A stretch of 64,000 nt of DNA from Macrobrachium rosenbergii (Eukaryota > Arthropoda > Malacostraca > Decapoda > Palaemonidae). The stretch is taken from NCBI RefSeq assembly GCF_040412425.1, contig NC_089767.1:2457969-2521968 (forward strand). Reading direction: 5' to 3'. Below, piece by piece: positions 45,606-55,723 of this stretch; position 1 is the first letter of the stretch; each line of letters starts with the position of its first letter. A program made the position numbers and the translations under genes. The notes below the pieces were generated by a model that was not told where the DNA came from, searched no databases, and was given only the letters and a program-made list of their open reading frames with translations.

Positions 45606-45925
45606 TGGTACAAGTGTCGACCGTCCACCTCGTGCAGTGCACTGCAGGCATTATTTTATGTTCTTTGCAGCGTCCCTTCCTTCGGCCCCTAGCTGCAACA
45701 CCTTTCATTCCTTTTACTGTACCTTCGTTCATATTCTTTCTCTTCCACCGTACTTTCCACCCTCTCTTAACAACAATTGTTTCATAGTGCAACTGCTTTG
45801 AGGTTTTCCTCCCATTACACCTTTCAGACCTTTTTACTTTCAGTTTCCGTTTCAGCGCTGAATGACCTCATAGGTCCCAGCGTTTGGTCTTTGGCCTAAA
45901 TTCTATATTCTATTCTATTCTGAGG
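45606..45925 (+). repeat. Family A retroposon, near full length
   Basis: Starts CCATGGTACAAGTGTCGACC (mutated 5' end). Tail is TTCTATATTCTATTCTATTCT. CTTCC is duplicated in the CCCTTCGG box. Confidence 0.85.
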
Positions 45926-46585
45926 TAGACTTGGTTGCAGCACTATAGTCAAGTGAAAAGCCTTAGTTAGGATTGGTCTTATAATCACATGGTATTCAAA
46001 ACTGTGGTAGACATTCATAAAATTACACGTTTGTGACAACAAAAATGATGCAGGACATTCAGATCTTTGACAGAAATGGTTATGAATTTGAAATCCTGCG
46101 ACAAACAAAGTTAAGGAAGATTTATATTATTTTATGAATCGAACCCCGAGATAACCATGGCTGGTGGGTTAAGTTGGGATCTGACAACCAAAGCATAACC
46201 TCAAAACTACGATTACAGTCCAGAATATAACCCCAAGATAAGATATAGCTATGGTAGACCAAAATGTTAACAATAACCCAATGACTGGAATATTAACTTA
46301 TCAAAGCTATGGGCAAACAGGGTTATAAATCTAAGTGACAGGAAAAACTTCATAAAATGATTATTTTCCAGTGAAACCCAAAACTGGGATAGACTTTGCA
46401 ATAAATTACGATCCTAAGGAGATAAAAATGTAGAGTTGTATGCCATCTAGAACTATGACTTACTAGACAAAACTAGAAGACTTTATTAATAACTGGTAAC
46501 GTCCAACTCTAGGATAGGCTGGAATATAAACTTATCATTTTACGATGACCAAAACTGAGTGGAATCGAGATCAACTTTATGACCC
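45926..46585. other. Unclassified; possible decayed edge of 45 bp array
   Basis: Scattered similarities such as AGACTTTATTAATAACTGG and ACCCCAAGAYAAG precede the regular array, but no stable period is visible. Confidence 0.35.
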
Positions 46586-46589
46586 CAAG

Positions 46590-47430
46590 ACTAAGGAAGA
46601 CTGCGCTATGAATTGAATATCCTGTGGTAAGACTGACAGGAAAGACTTGCTATAAAATGAATATCCTGTGGTAAGACTGACAGGAAAGTCCGTGCTTTAG
46701 AATGAATATCCTGTTGTAAGACTGACAGGAAAGACTGTGCTATAAAATGAATATCCTGTGGTAAGACTGACAGGAAAGACTGTGCTATAAAATGAATATC
46801 CTGTGGTAAGACTGCGCTATAAAATGAATATCCTGTAGTAAGACTGACAGGAAAGACTGTGCTATAAAATGGATATCCTGTGGTAAGACTGACAGGAAAG
46901 ACTGTGCTATAAAATGAATATCGTGTGGTAAGACTGACAGGAAAGACTGTGCTATAAAATGAATATCGCGTGGTAAGAATGACAGGAAAGACCGTGATAT
47001 AAAATGAATATCCTGTGGTAAGACTGACAGGAAAGACTTTGCTATAAGATGAATATCTATGACAGGAAAAAGTGCTATAAAATGAATATCCTGTGGTAAA
47101 ACTGACAGCTATAAAGACTGTGCTATAACATGAATATCCTGTGGTAAGACTGCAGGAAAGACTTGCTATAAAATGAATATCCTAGTAAGTAAGACTATAA
47201 AATGACAGGAAAGACTGTGCTATAAAATGAATATCGTGTGGTAAGACTGACAGGAAAGATTGTGCTATAAAATGAATATCGTATGGTAAGACTGACAGGA
47301 AAGACTGTGCTATAAGATGTATATCGTGTGGTAAGACTGACAGGAAAGACTGTGCTATAAAATGAATATCGCGTGGTAAGACTGACAGGAAAGACTGTGC
47401 CATAAAATGAATATCGTGTGGTAACCAAAA
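46590..47430 (+). repeat. 45 bp satellite array
   Basis: About 18 units of GACTGACAGGAAAGACTGTG followed by CTATAAAATGAATATCCTGTGGTAA. The 45 bp period is a multiple of three, so frames stay open on the minus strand and give a repeating 15-residue translation. I treat that as an artefact. Confidence 0.92.
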
Positions 47431-47880
47431 ATATAGTTGACGGGTTTGTAAACTAAGAAAAAAAATCTTGGAATGGCTGAAATTAAGCTTCACCCAGACG
47501 TCCTTTCATATTACCTAACAGGGCCTATAAATGGCCAGTATGCCCTCTTTGCAAACTACCCTAATGGCACGGTTCCATTTGTGCAGGTAAATCCATGAAT
47601 AATGTATAAACGCCCTAAAATCAGCCTCTTGTCGTCAGGGCGGGCTCTGAAGCCCCGTGGGAGAGAAGCGAAAGAAGAAAAAAAAAAGTGTTTTACTTAA
47701 GGAGTATCTTGAGAAAAAAAAAACTCGTAATGTTAAGAGCCAAGAATATTTGGAATTCTTTTTGAAGAAGAAGGAGAGGAAGAAGAAGAAGGAGTCTTTT
47801 GAATGCGCGCCTTTCCAGCGATTTATAAATCTCAAGACGATCACGGAGCGTAAATATTAGTTTTTGATCTTACGATTTCG
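47431..47880. other. No recognised feature
   Basis: A-rich and (GAA)-rich stretches at 47665-47800 give Lys-rich frames without meaning. Confidence 0.4.
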
Positions 47881-47916
47881 CAATGGGGACCACATTAAAA
47901 ATGTTCTTTGACCACG

Positions 47917-47996
<80 letters not shown>

Positions 47997-48082
47997 TTCC
48001 TTGTATTTATGTCGTCTTATTCTAGCTCTGATTCACTATGTGAAATGGGGGCCACATAAAAATGTTCTTTGACCACGCATTT

Positions 48083-48153
<71 letters not shown>

Positions 48154-48203
48154 TTCCTTGCGTTTACGTCGTCTTATTCTGGCTCTGATTCACTATGTTA
48201 TGT
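47881..48203. repeat. Tandem duplication of about 162 bp carrying (CT)n
   Basis: CACATAAAAATGTTCTTTGA, CCACGCA, (CT)n, GTTTTCCTTG, GTCGTCTTATTCT and GCTCTGATTCACTATGT occur twice (from about 47881 and 48042) with few differences. Confidence 0.85.
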
Positions 48204-48384
48204 TGTTTTTCTTTTCCTCCATCCCCACCATTATCGTGATTATTGTATCTCCCGGTTTCCAACCTCCCACGTCTCGTCCCTTCGTTCCAACTCCTTTATG
48301 TTTTTTCTTCTTCTTGGTTTTCTCTTTCGAAATCCTCATCAAAGTTCCTTCGACTTCCCTTCGTTACCTCTTTATATATCCCAT

Positions 48385-48600
48385 CCTCCTCCTCCTCCTC
48401 CTCCTTCTCCTCCTTCTCCTCCTCCTTCTCCTGTTCCCCTGTCTATCTATCTTTTCTTCTCGTAATTTACTGCAAGAGTTGTCATATCATTATTAATTCC
48501 CTTTCGCGAGAAGAAGCTTTGGGGAGTTCCTCCGTCAGAGAAACATTCCAGAAAGAGTTTGCGGCGAGACGGAACTAAGGGGAAGGAGAGAGAGAAGGGA

Positions 48601-48643
<43 letters not shown>

Positions 48644-48645
48644 GG
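48385..48645. repeat. (TCC)n and (GA)n microsatellites
   Basis: (CTC/CTT) triplets at 48385-48433 and (GA)n at 48604-48641. Confidence 0.9.
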
Positions 48646-48807
48646 TGTGTCGTTCTGGTGAATATGTAAAGTTGAACAGATAAAAGAGGGATAAGAACTC
48701 GCAAGCAAGGAAATATTTAAATGTGGAAAAAGATTGATAATATTTATGTCGTTTTGGAGATATGTGATGAAGAAGGGTGGATGAGAGCTAATATTTTAAG
48801 ACTTATC

Positions 48808-49567
<760 letters not shown>

Positions 49568-49952
49568 ACTGCCCCGAAGTTTCTTCGGCGCAGTCGAGTT
49601 TTCTGTCCGGTGGTAGCCTCAGCCACGGACCATAAAACTCTTAGCCGCGGCCCATGAAACTCAGCCACGGTCCGGTTTTGGCCTATGTTGTTGGTACCTA
49701 TAGCATTGCCAGAAGCACGATCGTGGCTAACTTTAACCTTAAATAAAATAAAAACTACTGAGGCCAGAGGGCTGCAATTTGGTCTGCTTGAGGATTGGAG
49801 GGTGGATGATCAACATACCAATTTGCAGCCCTCTAGCCTCAGTAGTTTTTAAGATCTGAGGGCGAACAGAAAAAGTGTGGACAGAAAAAGTACAGACAGA
49901 ATAAAGTGCGGACAGACAGACAAAGCCGGAACAATAGTCTTCTTTTACAGGA
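49568..49952 (-). repeat. Family B foldback element
   Basis: Minus-strand copy with intact terminal hairpin (CCGAAGTTTCTTCGG) and central palindrome (49755-49855). The GATAGATCT hairpin is deleted. Confidence 0.85.
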
Positions 49953-50112
49953 AAGTAAAATTTATTTGTGAGATTTCAAGTCAGTTGTGATCAGTCTCTG
50001 TCGTTTGTGGAATTACAATAATTATTTCAGTTGCGATGATTTTGTCCTTGTATTTTTAGGTGTAATAACCATTGTAAAATAGAAATAAAGAATTTTTATC
50101 TCACTGGTATTG

Positions 50113-50368
50113 TTACGGGTGCTCTTGTCGTCAGTACACCTGACGTGATGCGCTGTAGGCAATATTAAAGGGTGTTTGAAGAGTCCCTTCGACCCCTAGC
50201 TGCACCCACTTCTAGTCTTTTACTTTACCTCCGTTCCCACTTCCTTTCTGTAACCTTGCTGTCCAACCACTCCAACTCCCTCTTTTCACTGTCTTAAAGT
50301 GCTGGATGGCTGAAAGTGCTCCAGTGCTGGGCTTTAAAGCTAAAATGTCATAATTCAATCAATCAGTA
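50113..50368 (+). repeat. Family A retroposon, A2 subtype
   Basis: GTCGTCAGTACACCTGACG to the tail ATGTCATAATTCAATCAATCAG. The 3' half CCTTGCTGTCCAACCACTCC differs from the main subtype. Confidence 0.8.
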
Positions 50369-50529
50369 AAACCACCATTAATTTCATCATTATTTTTAGC
50401 CTCGTTGTCGTTATAAAAGTGTTTGATCCTTTAAACAATTTATGTCTGAAAGAATGATGATTTCAAAGCTACTTCTACTATCCCCTGGGGCTTTAAGTTT
50501 GCTACTGGAGTTATCAGGACTGTATACTT
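50369..50529. other. No recognised feature
   Basis: Short AT-rich spacer. Confidence 0.4.
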
Positions 50530-50545
50530 TTTTAGTTTTCTGTAA

Positions 50546-50822
50546 GTAAGTATACCTCAGTTTTACCAGACCACTGAGCTGATTAACAGCTCTCCTAGGG
50601 CTGGCCCGAAGGATTAGACTTATTTTACGTGGCTAAGAACCAATTGGTTACTTAGCAACGGGACCTACAGCTTATTGTGGAATCCGAACCACAGTATAGC
50701 GAGAAATGAATTTCTATCACCAGAAATAAATTCCTCTAACTCTTCATCAGCCGGCCGCGGGAATTGAACTCCGGCCCATCGAATGACAGTCTGAAGCTCA
50801 ACCGACTCAGCCAAAGAAGGGC
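50546..50822 (-). mobile_element. Family C SINE inserted in family B
   Basis: The 16 bp direct repeat TTTTAGTTTTCTGTAA lies at 50530-50545 and 50823-50838 and is itself the 5' end of family B. On the minus strand: CTGAGTCGGTTGAGCTTCAG (box A type), then GAGTTCAATTCCCGC (box B). It shows this SINE C is younger than this family B copy. Confidence 0.9.
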
Positions 50823-51269
50823 TTTTAGTTTTCTGTAAAATAAAACTATTGTGCTGGCTTTGTCTGTCCATCCCCGCTTTTCCTGTTCGCAATTTTTTCT
50901 GTCTGCACTTTTTCTGTCCTCACTTTTTCTGCCCGCCCTCAGATCTTAAAAACTACTGAGGCTAGAGGGCTGCAAATTGGTATGTTGATCATCACCCTCC
51001 AATCGTCAAACATACCAAATTGCAGCCCTCTAGCCTCAGTAGTTTTTATTTCATTTAAGGTTAAATTTAGCCATAATCGTGCTCCTGGAAACGATATAGG
51101 GTAGGCCACCACCGGGCCGTGGTTAAAGTTTCATGGGCCGCGGCTCATAAAACAATATACCGAAACCACCGAAAGATAGATCTACTTTCGGTGGTCTTGA
51201 TTATACGCTGTAGCGGCTGTACAGAAAACTCGATTGCGCCGAAGAAACTTCGGCGCATTTTTTACTTGT
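50823..51269 (+). repeat. Family B foldback element, long copy
   Basis: Nearly complete, with an intact terminal hairpin GCGCCGAAGAAACTTCGGCGC. It has three extra TTTTTCTGTCYGCACT-type units at 50880-50935, an early state of the expansion seen at 41 kb. Confidence 0.88.
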
Positions 51270-51424
51270 TTCAGTTCGCAACTTGAGTTATCAGGACTCG
51301 GTAACATCTTTCCTGCGGGACCCCGAGTTACGGGTTTTGAGTTGTGGTCGATTCATGTTGTTGAAGTTAGTTCTTTGATTTCAGTCAGAAAAAATGATTG
51401 TGATTTCATGCCACTGCTGTTGTC

Positions 51425-51975
51425 CTTGTTTAAACCAAATACCAGTATTTCGTTTAAACCAAACATCTATGTACAAACCAAATACCTATATTTGGTTTAC
51501 ACCAAATATACCTATATTTGGTTTTATTTCTATATTTGTTTTATACCTATAGTTGGTTTAAACCAATATACCTATAGTTGGTTTATATTTGGTTTAAAAA
51601 CCTATATTTGGTTTAAACAAATTTCTATATTTGGTTTACACCAAATAACCTATATTTACCTATAGTTGGTTTAAACCTAAAGTTTAAACCAAATTTCTAT
51701 ATTTGGTTTACAAATTTCTATATTTAGTTTACACCAAATATACCTATATTTGGTTTAAACCAAATTTCTATATTTGTTTTTGGTTTTACAAATTTCTATA
51801 TTTGGTTTACACCAAATATACCTATATTTGGTTTAAACCAAATTTCTATATTTGGTTTACACCAAACATACCTATAGTTGGTTTAAACCAAATATCTATA
51901 TTTGGCTCAAACCAAATGCACCTATATTTGGTTTAAGCCAAATATCCGCGTACAAACCAATTATCTATATTTGAT
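51425..51975. repeat. Palindromic 24-26 bp satellite
   Basis: Alternating units TATATTTGGTTTACACCAAA and TATATTTGGTTTAAACCAAA separated by TACC or TTCTA. TTTGGTTTAAACCAAA is a perfect 16 bp palindrome, so each unit can form a small hairpin on either strand. It begins in ordinary sequence at about 51430. Confidence 0.88.
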
Positions 51976-52073
51976 TTTACTTCTCCTATGGAGAATATCC
52001 ATTATCTTTGTTCAGTTCTTTGCGTTTTATCGCTTCCTTTTAATTCCTCCTATTCCTCTTGTTTTATTTTACC

Positions 52074-52460
52074 TTTTAGTTTTCTGTAAAAGAAAACTGT
52101 TGCGCCGGCTTTGTCTGTCCGTCCGTACTTTTCCTGTCCGCCCTCAGATCCTAAAAGCTACTGAGGCTAGAGGGCTGCAAGTTGGTATGTTGATCACCCA
52201 CCCTCCAGTTCATCAAACATACCAAAATGCAGCCCTCTAGCCTCAGTAGTTTTCATTTTACTTGAGGATAAATTTGGCCATAATCGTGCTTACGGCAACA
52301 CAACACAGGCCACCACGGCCGGCTGAGAGTTTCATGGGCCGCGGCTCATACAGCATTATACCGAGACCACCGAAAGATACATCTATCCTCGGTGGCACTG
52401 ATTATGCGCTGTACAGAAAACTCTATTGCTCCGAAGAAACTTCGGCGCATATTTTACTTG
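52074..52460 (+). repeat. Family B foldback element
   Basis: Full length with slightly altered hairpin (GATACATCTATCCTCGG). Terminal box is TCCGAAGAAACTTCGGCGC. Confidence 0.85.
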
Positions 52461-52465
52461 TTTTA

Positions 52466-53580
52466 TTTTGATGCCTCTTCACAATTTCCAAGTGTTTATT
52501 TCTTTCTGCTTCTTTTTTCCCATCAGCCTTTTTTCTTTCTTCCTTCCTTCCTTCGTACCCCCTGTCTTCGTTATTGTTTCATCTTTATTTAGTTGTCTAT
52601 TCGTCACTCCCTTTCACGCCTCGAGCTCTCCTTTTCCTTCTACCCTTGTTCCTCATTCACTTGTATGTTATTCTCATTTTCCTCCTCCTCACGTCTCCCT
52701 TATCCCCTTTTTTCCTGTTCTTTCCTCTCCCTTCCTTTTGTGGTTTTCTTCTTTCGTTATACAGCATGTTATTTCCATTTTCCTTATTACTTCCATTTTC
52801 TTCCATTCGTCCACTTTCTTTCATTTCGTTTTTCATTTTTTGGTCGTTGTTTTACGTGTCTGTTATTTTCTCTCTTCTTAGTGTTTTCTGTTACTCTTTA
52901 TTTTATTTTGTCCGTCATTTTTCCTTCTTCAGTTATTTCTCTTTCTTGTCATTTATTTTTTCTTCTACCTTATTTCTTCCACCTCCCAGTTTTCTTCTTA
53001 TCTTGCATTGCGTCATCTTACTTAATTCTGTATCTCCTTTTTTTATTCACTGTCACTTTTATCTTTTTAATTTTCATTTTCTTTCTTCGTCCTTCTCCTT
53101 TTCTCAGTCTTCCCTTTCTCTCCGTCTGTCTGTGTCTGCCATCTCCCTCTCCTGCTCATGATTTACTTTCTCTTCGCGTTTCCTTTCTTTTGATTTCTCT
53201 TCCTTTCTCCTTTCATCCCGTCGCCTCGCTAGTCCACTTTACTTTCTCCTATCATCTTTGTTTTTAGTCGTTTCTCCTTGTTTTCCATAATTTTGAATTT
53301 CTTTTCTACTACTTTTACAATTCCACGTAAAACGGTAATTTCAACTCTTTTTTTTTTTGCATGTTCCTTTCCCTTGCATTTTCTCTCTTACGTATTTTCT
53401 CTTTTTTCTCACGTGTTCTCCTCCATTATCTCGATCTTATTTTTAATCTCTTACCCACTTTTTCTCTTTTTCTGACCTCTCTTGTTTTTCTCTTCCTGGG
53501 TTGACATCTTTTTTGGTTCTTTAGCAGCTTTTAGTCATCTCCGTTATTCTAATCATTCCTTCAGTTTTATTTTCTCTCTG
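52466..53580. repeat. 1.1 kb pyrimidine-rich (T/C) region
   Basis: The plus strand is overwhelmingly T and C without a fixed period. The 151-224 codon open frames here are Phe/Leu/Ser-rich by composition, overlap in several frames and lack any motif. Confidence 0.7.
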
Positions 53581-53716
53581 AGTAAAATGTTTCGATGCAA
53601 ATTTGAAACTTTCACTGATATATATTAAATCTTTGTCTGAAGTATATAGTATATATTAAATCTTTGTCTAAAGAAATTTAAAATTTGTGTGGGGCATGTC
53701 GGCATATCAGTTGGAA

Positions 53717-54108
53717 CAGTGATTCTCAAACTGGGTTCCGTGGTACCCTGGGGTGCCACAGACAGTGCCTAGGGGTGCCACAAGATTGTCATGAATTTTG
53801 TTTTGGCTAGATTCATCTCAATGAACATTTGTAAAAAAAAAAAAAGTTTGCAGAAATCTTAATAAAATTATTATCAGTGGGTCTACTTTAGTTATGTTTA
53901 TCTAATTCTTCTGATGCGCTCTTTGCTCTTACAGTATATTTCTGCATGTATGGTGTGCTGATTTTGGTTTGAGTATGGAAAGTAATTTTATTCATTAAAT
54001 AAGTTCATTCATGTGATGTGGTAGGATTGTGAAGAAGATGGGGTGCCTCGGTAATGACTGAACATTGGTTAGGGTGCCATCAAAAAAAAAAAAGATTGAG
54101 AACCACTG
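53717..54108 (+). mobile_element. hAT-type MITE, full length
   Basis: Ends are CAGTGATTCTCAAACT and, reverse-complemented, CAGTGGTTCTCAATC, the hAT CAGTGGTTCTCAA type. Flanking octamers AGTTGGAA (53709-53716) and CATTGGAG (54109-54116) share TTGGA. Family F at 30 kb shows the sequence without the insertion (GTTGGAGC). It has GGTGCCAC/GTGCCAT subterminal repeats and no transposase. Confidence 0.8.
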
Positions 54109-54371
54109 CATTGGAGCATGAAGTGGATGATACATTTATTGTCTATATACCAAAAGATATTTATAATGAAGCATTACGTGAAAGATATTTTTATCAGGTA
54201 CTTATTTCCCTCTTCCTAAAATTTGTGTTTTTTTTTTTTAGAATTACCTGGGGATATCTTAACTAAAGTTTTAACTCAAGGATTTTTGCCGACTCTGAAA
54301 CTGTGGAGGAAGTTTGTTGTTATTTCTTGAAAGAAATTTTTCAATAAAACGTTCATCTTCCCGGACTTTCT
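54109..54371 (+). repeat. Family F block, copy 2
   Basis: Matches 29758-30020 in reverse orientation. Includes a poly-T run at 54230 (poly-A on the other strand in copy 1). Confidence 0.8.
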
Positions 54372-54475
54372 TACCGCCAGTGCACCTCACCTGGTGTGCT
54401 GTAGACAGTACTAAAGGGTGTTTGCAGCGTCCCTCCGGCTCCTAGCTGCTCTCACTTTTATACTTTACTGGACCA
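54372..54475 (+). repeat. Family A2, 5' part
   Basis: ACCGCCAGTGCACCTCACC to TATACTTTAC. Interrupted by a tRNA-derived SINE and resumed at about 54770. Confidence 0.75.
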
Positions 54476-54768
54476 GGGTTCAAATCCCGCCCCTCACTGG
54501 TGGCCTGGGGATGGTGCCATTGCAAAAATCCGGTAGCACGCCAACCTAGCGGTCTGAAAACTCGAGAGGGTTAGTAACAAAATAGGTACCAGCCCTCTGG
54601 CTGGGGAGTTAAACAGAGGGCCCAGCGACACACTGGCCACGTGTCTTAGACAACGAGACATCTCCCCCACTGGCTGTCGGCCTAAGAAACCGGAGTTCAG
54701 CGCCAGCCCTACGAGCCTTGCGAGGCCCAGGGGGACTTTAACCTTTTCCTTTGGGGACTTTAACCTTT
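54476..54768 (+). mobile_element. tRNA-derived SINE (different from family C)
   Basis: Begins next to box B (GGGTTCAAATCCCGCCC at 54478), so box A is lost (5' truncation or rearrangement). It ends in two tandem copies of GGGGACTTTAACCTTTTCCTTT. It interrupts a family A2 copy, with ACTTTAC at both sides. Confidence 0.65.
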
Positions 54769-54990
54769 TCCTTTTACTTTACCTCCCTCCAAATTTTCTT
54801 CTTTTCTTCCATCTGCTCTCCAACCACTGCAACTCTCTCTTTTCACTGCCTTAATAGACCCATAGCTTCACCCATTTTTTCGCCTTTTACTTCACCATCA
54901 TTCCCGCTTCCTTTCTTCTATCTCCTGTTCAACCACTCCAACTGTCTTAATAACTGAAATTACCCCAATGATTGGCTTTGTGGCCATATT
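54769..54990 (+). repeat. Family A2, 3' part with partial duplication
   Basis: TTTACTTTACCTCCCTCC, then CTCCAACCACTGCAACTCTC. A second CCCATAGCTTCACCC...CAACCACTCCAACTG segment follows, so the 3' half is present about 1.7 times. Confidence 0.65.
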
Positions 54991-55007
54991 TTCATAAATC
55001 AGTCATG

Positions 55008-55364
55008 TAAGTCGACCCCCGGTATTTGCAGTGGATGCATACCACTACCCCCGCGAATAGCTTAAATCTGCAAATACTTAAAACCCCCGCTAAAAACGCT
55101 TATAACTACCTATTTTGATTGTTCAAAACACCAAAAAACCCTCTAAAAATGCTGATACCTGAATATTTTAATAGTTTTATCATGAAAAGTGCATCTAGTC
55201 ACAAAAATGATGCGAAAATACAGTAATCTGTGAATATTTCTCTGAAAAATACCGCGAACAGGTGAATTTTCCGCGAATAATATGTATATATGTTCCACAG
55301 AGAAATCTGCGAATAGGCGAAGCCGCGAATCCGGAACCGCGAATATGGGGGGGTGTCCACTGTA
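55008..55364 (-). mobile_element. Family D TIR MITE, copy 2
   Basis: Ends TAAGTCGACCCCCGGTATT and, on the other strand, TACAGTGGACACCCCCC then ATATTCGCGG. Bounded by TA. Roughly 75-80% similar to the copy at 27.7 kb by eye. Confidence 0.75.
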
Positions 55365-55723
55365 TACTCAGTTACACCTAAGTGAATGTTGAATGGAGTA
55401 AGATATCTACAAACGTAACCTCATGAAGTCTGATGAATACAAGATGGCATACCCAGTGCAGTGTTATGCGAAGACAGTTTCATAATTCAGTAACAACGTG
55501 ATTTCCCTCTTTCCCAACACTGGAACATGAAACACCAGAGGAGAAAGTTGACCGTTGTGGACACCTCGTGTTGGAAAGCAACGGCTTGCAGGAAGAATTT
55601 CTAAGTTAAGTAGGGATGTCTGAGCGAGATGAGGCCTTGTTGTTGTATGGGCTACGTCGATCATCATCTTAGTTCGAAATGGAAACTTCGCAGGTTGACA
55701 GCATTCAATTTCTGTTAGCAAAA
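55365..55723. other. No recognised feature
   Basis: Mixed sequence before the 41 bp array. No coding signal. Confidence 0.4.

Noticed and set aside
47182..47493. Repeating 15-residue protein (LPHDIHFIAQSFLSV type)
   Set aside because: It arises because the 45 bp satellite period is divisible by three. Units elsewhere in the array carry frameshifts.
52574..53267. Overlapping open frames of 195 and 224 codons, hydrophobic, could suggest membrane proteins
   Set aside because: They overlap in different frames of a T/C-rich region. Their Phe/Leu/Ser content follows from base composition, and there are no motifs.
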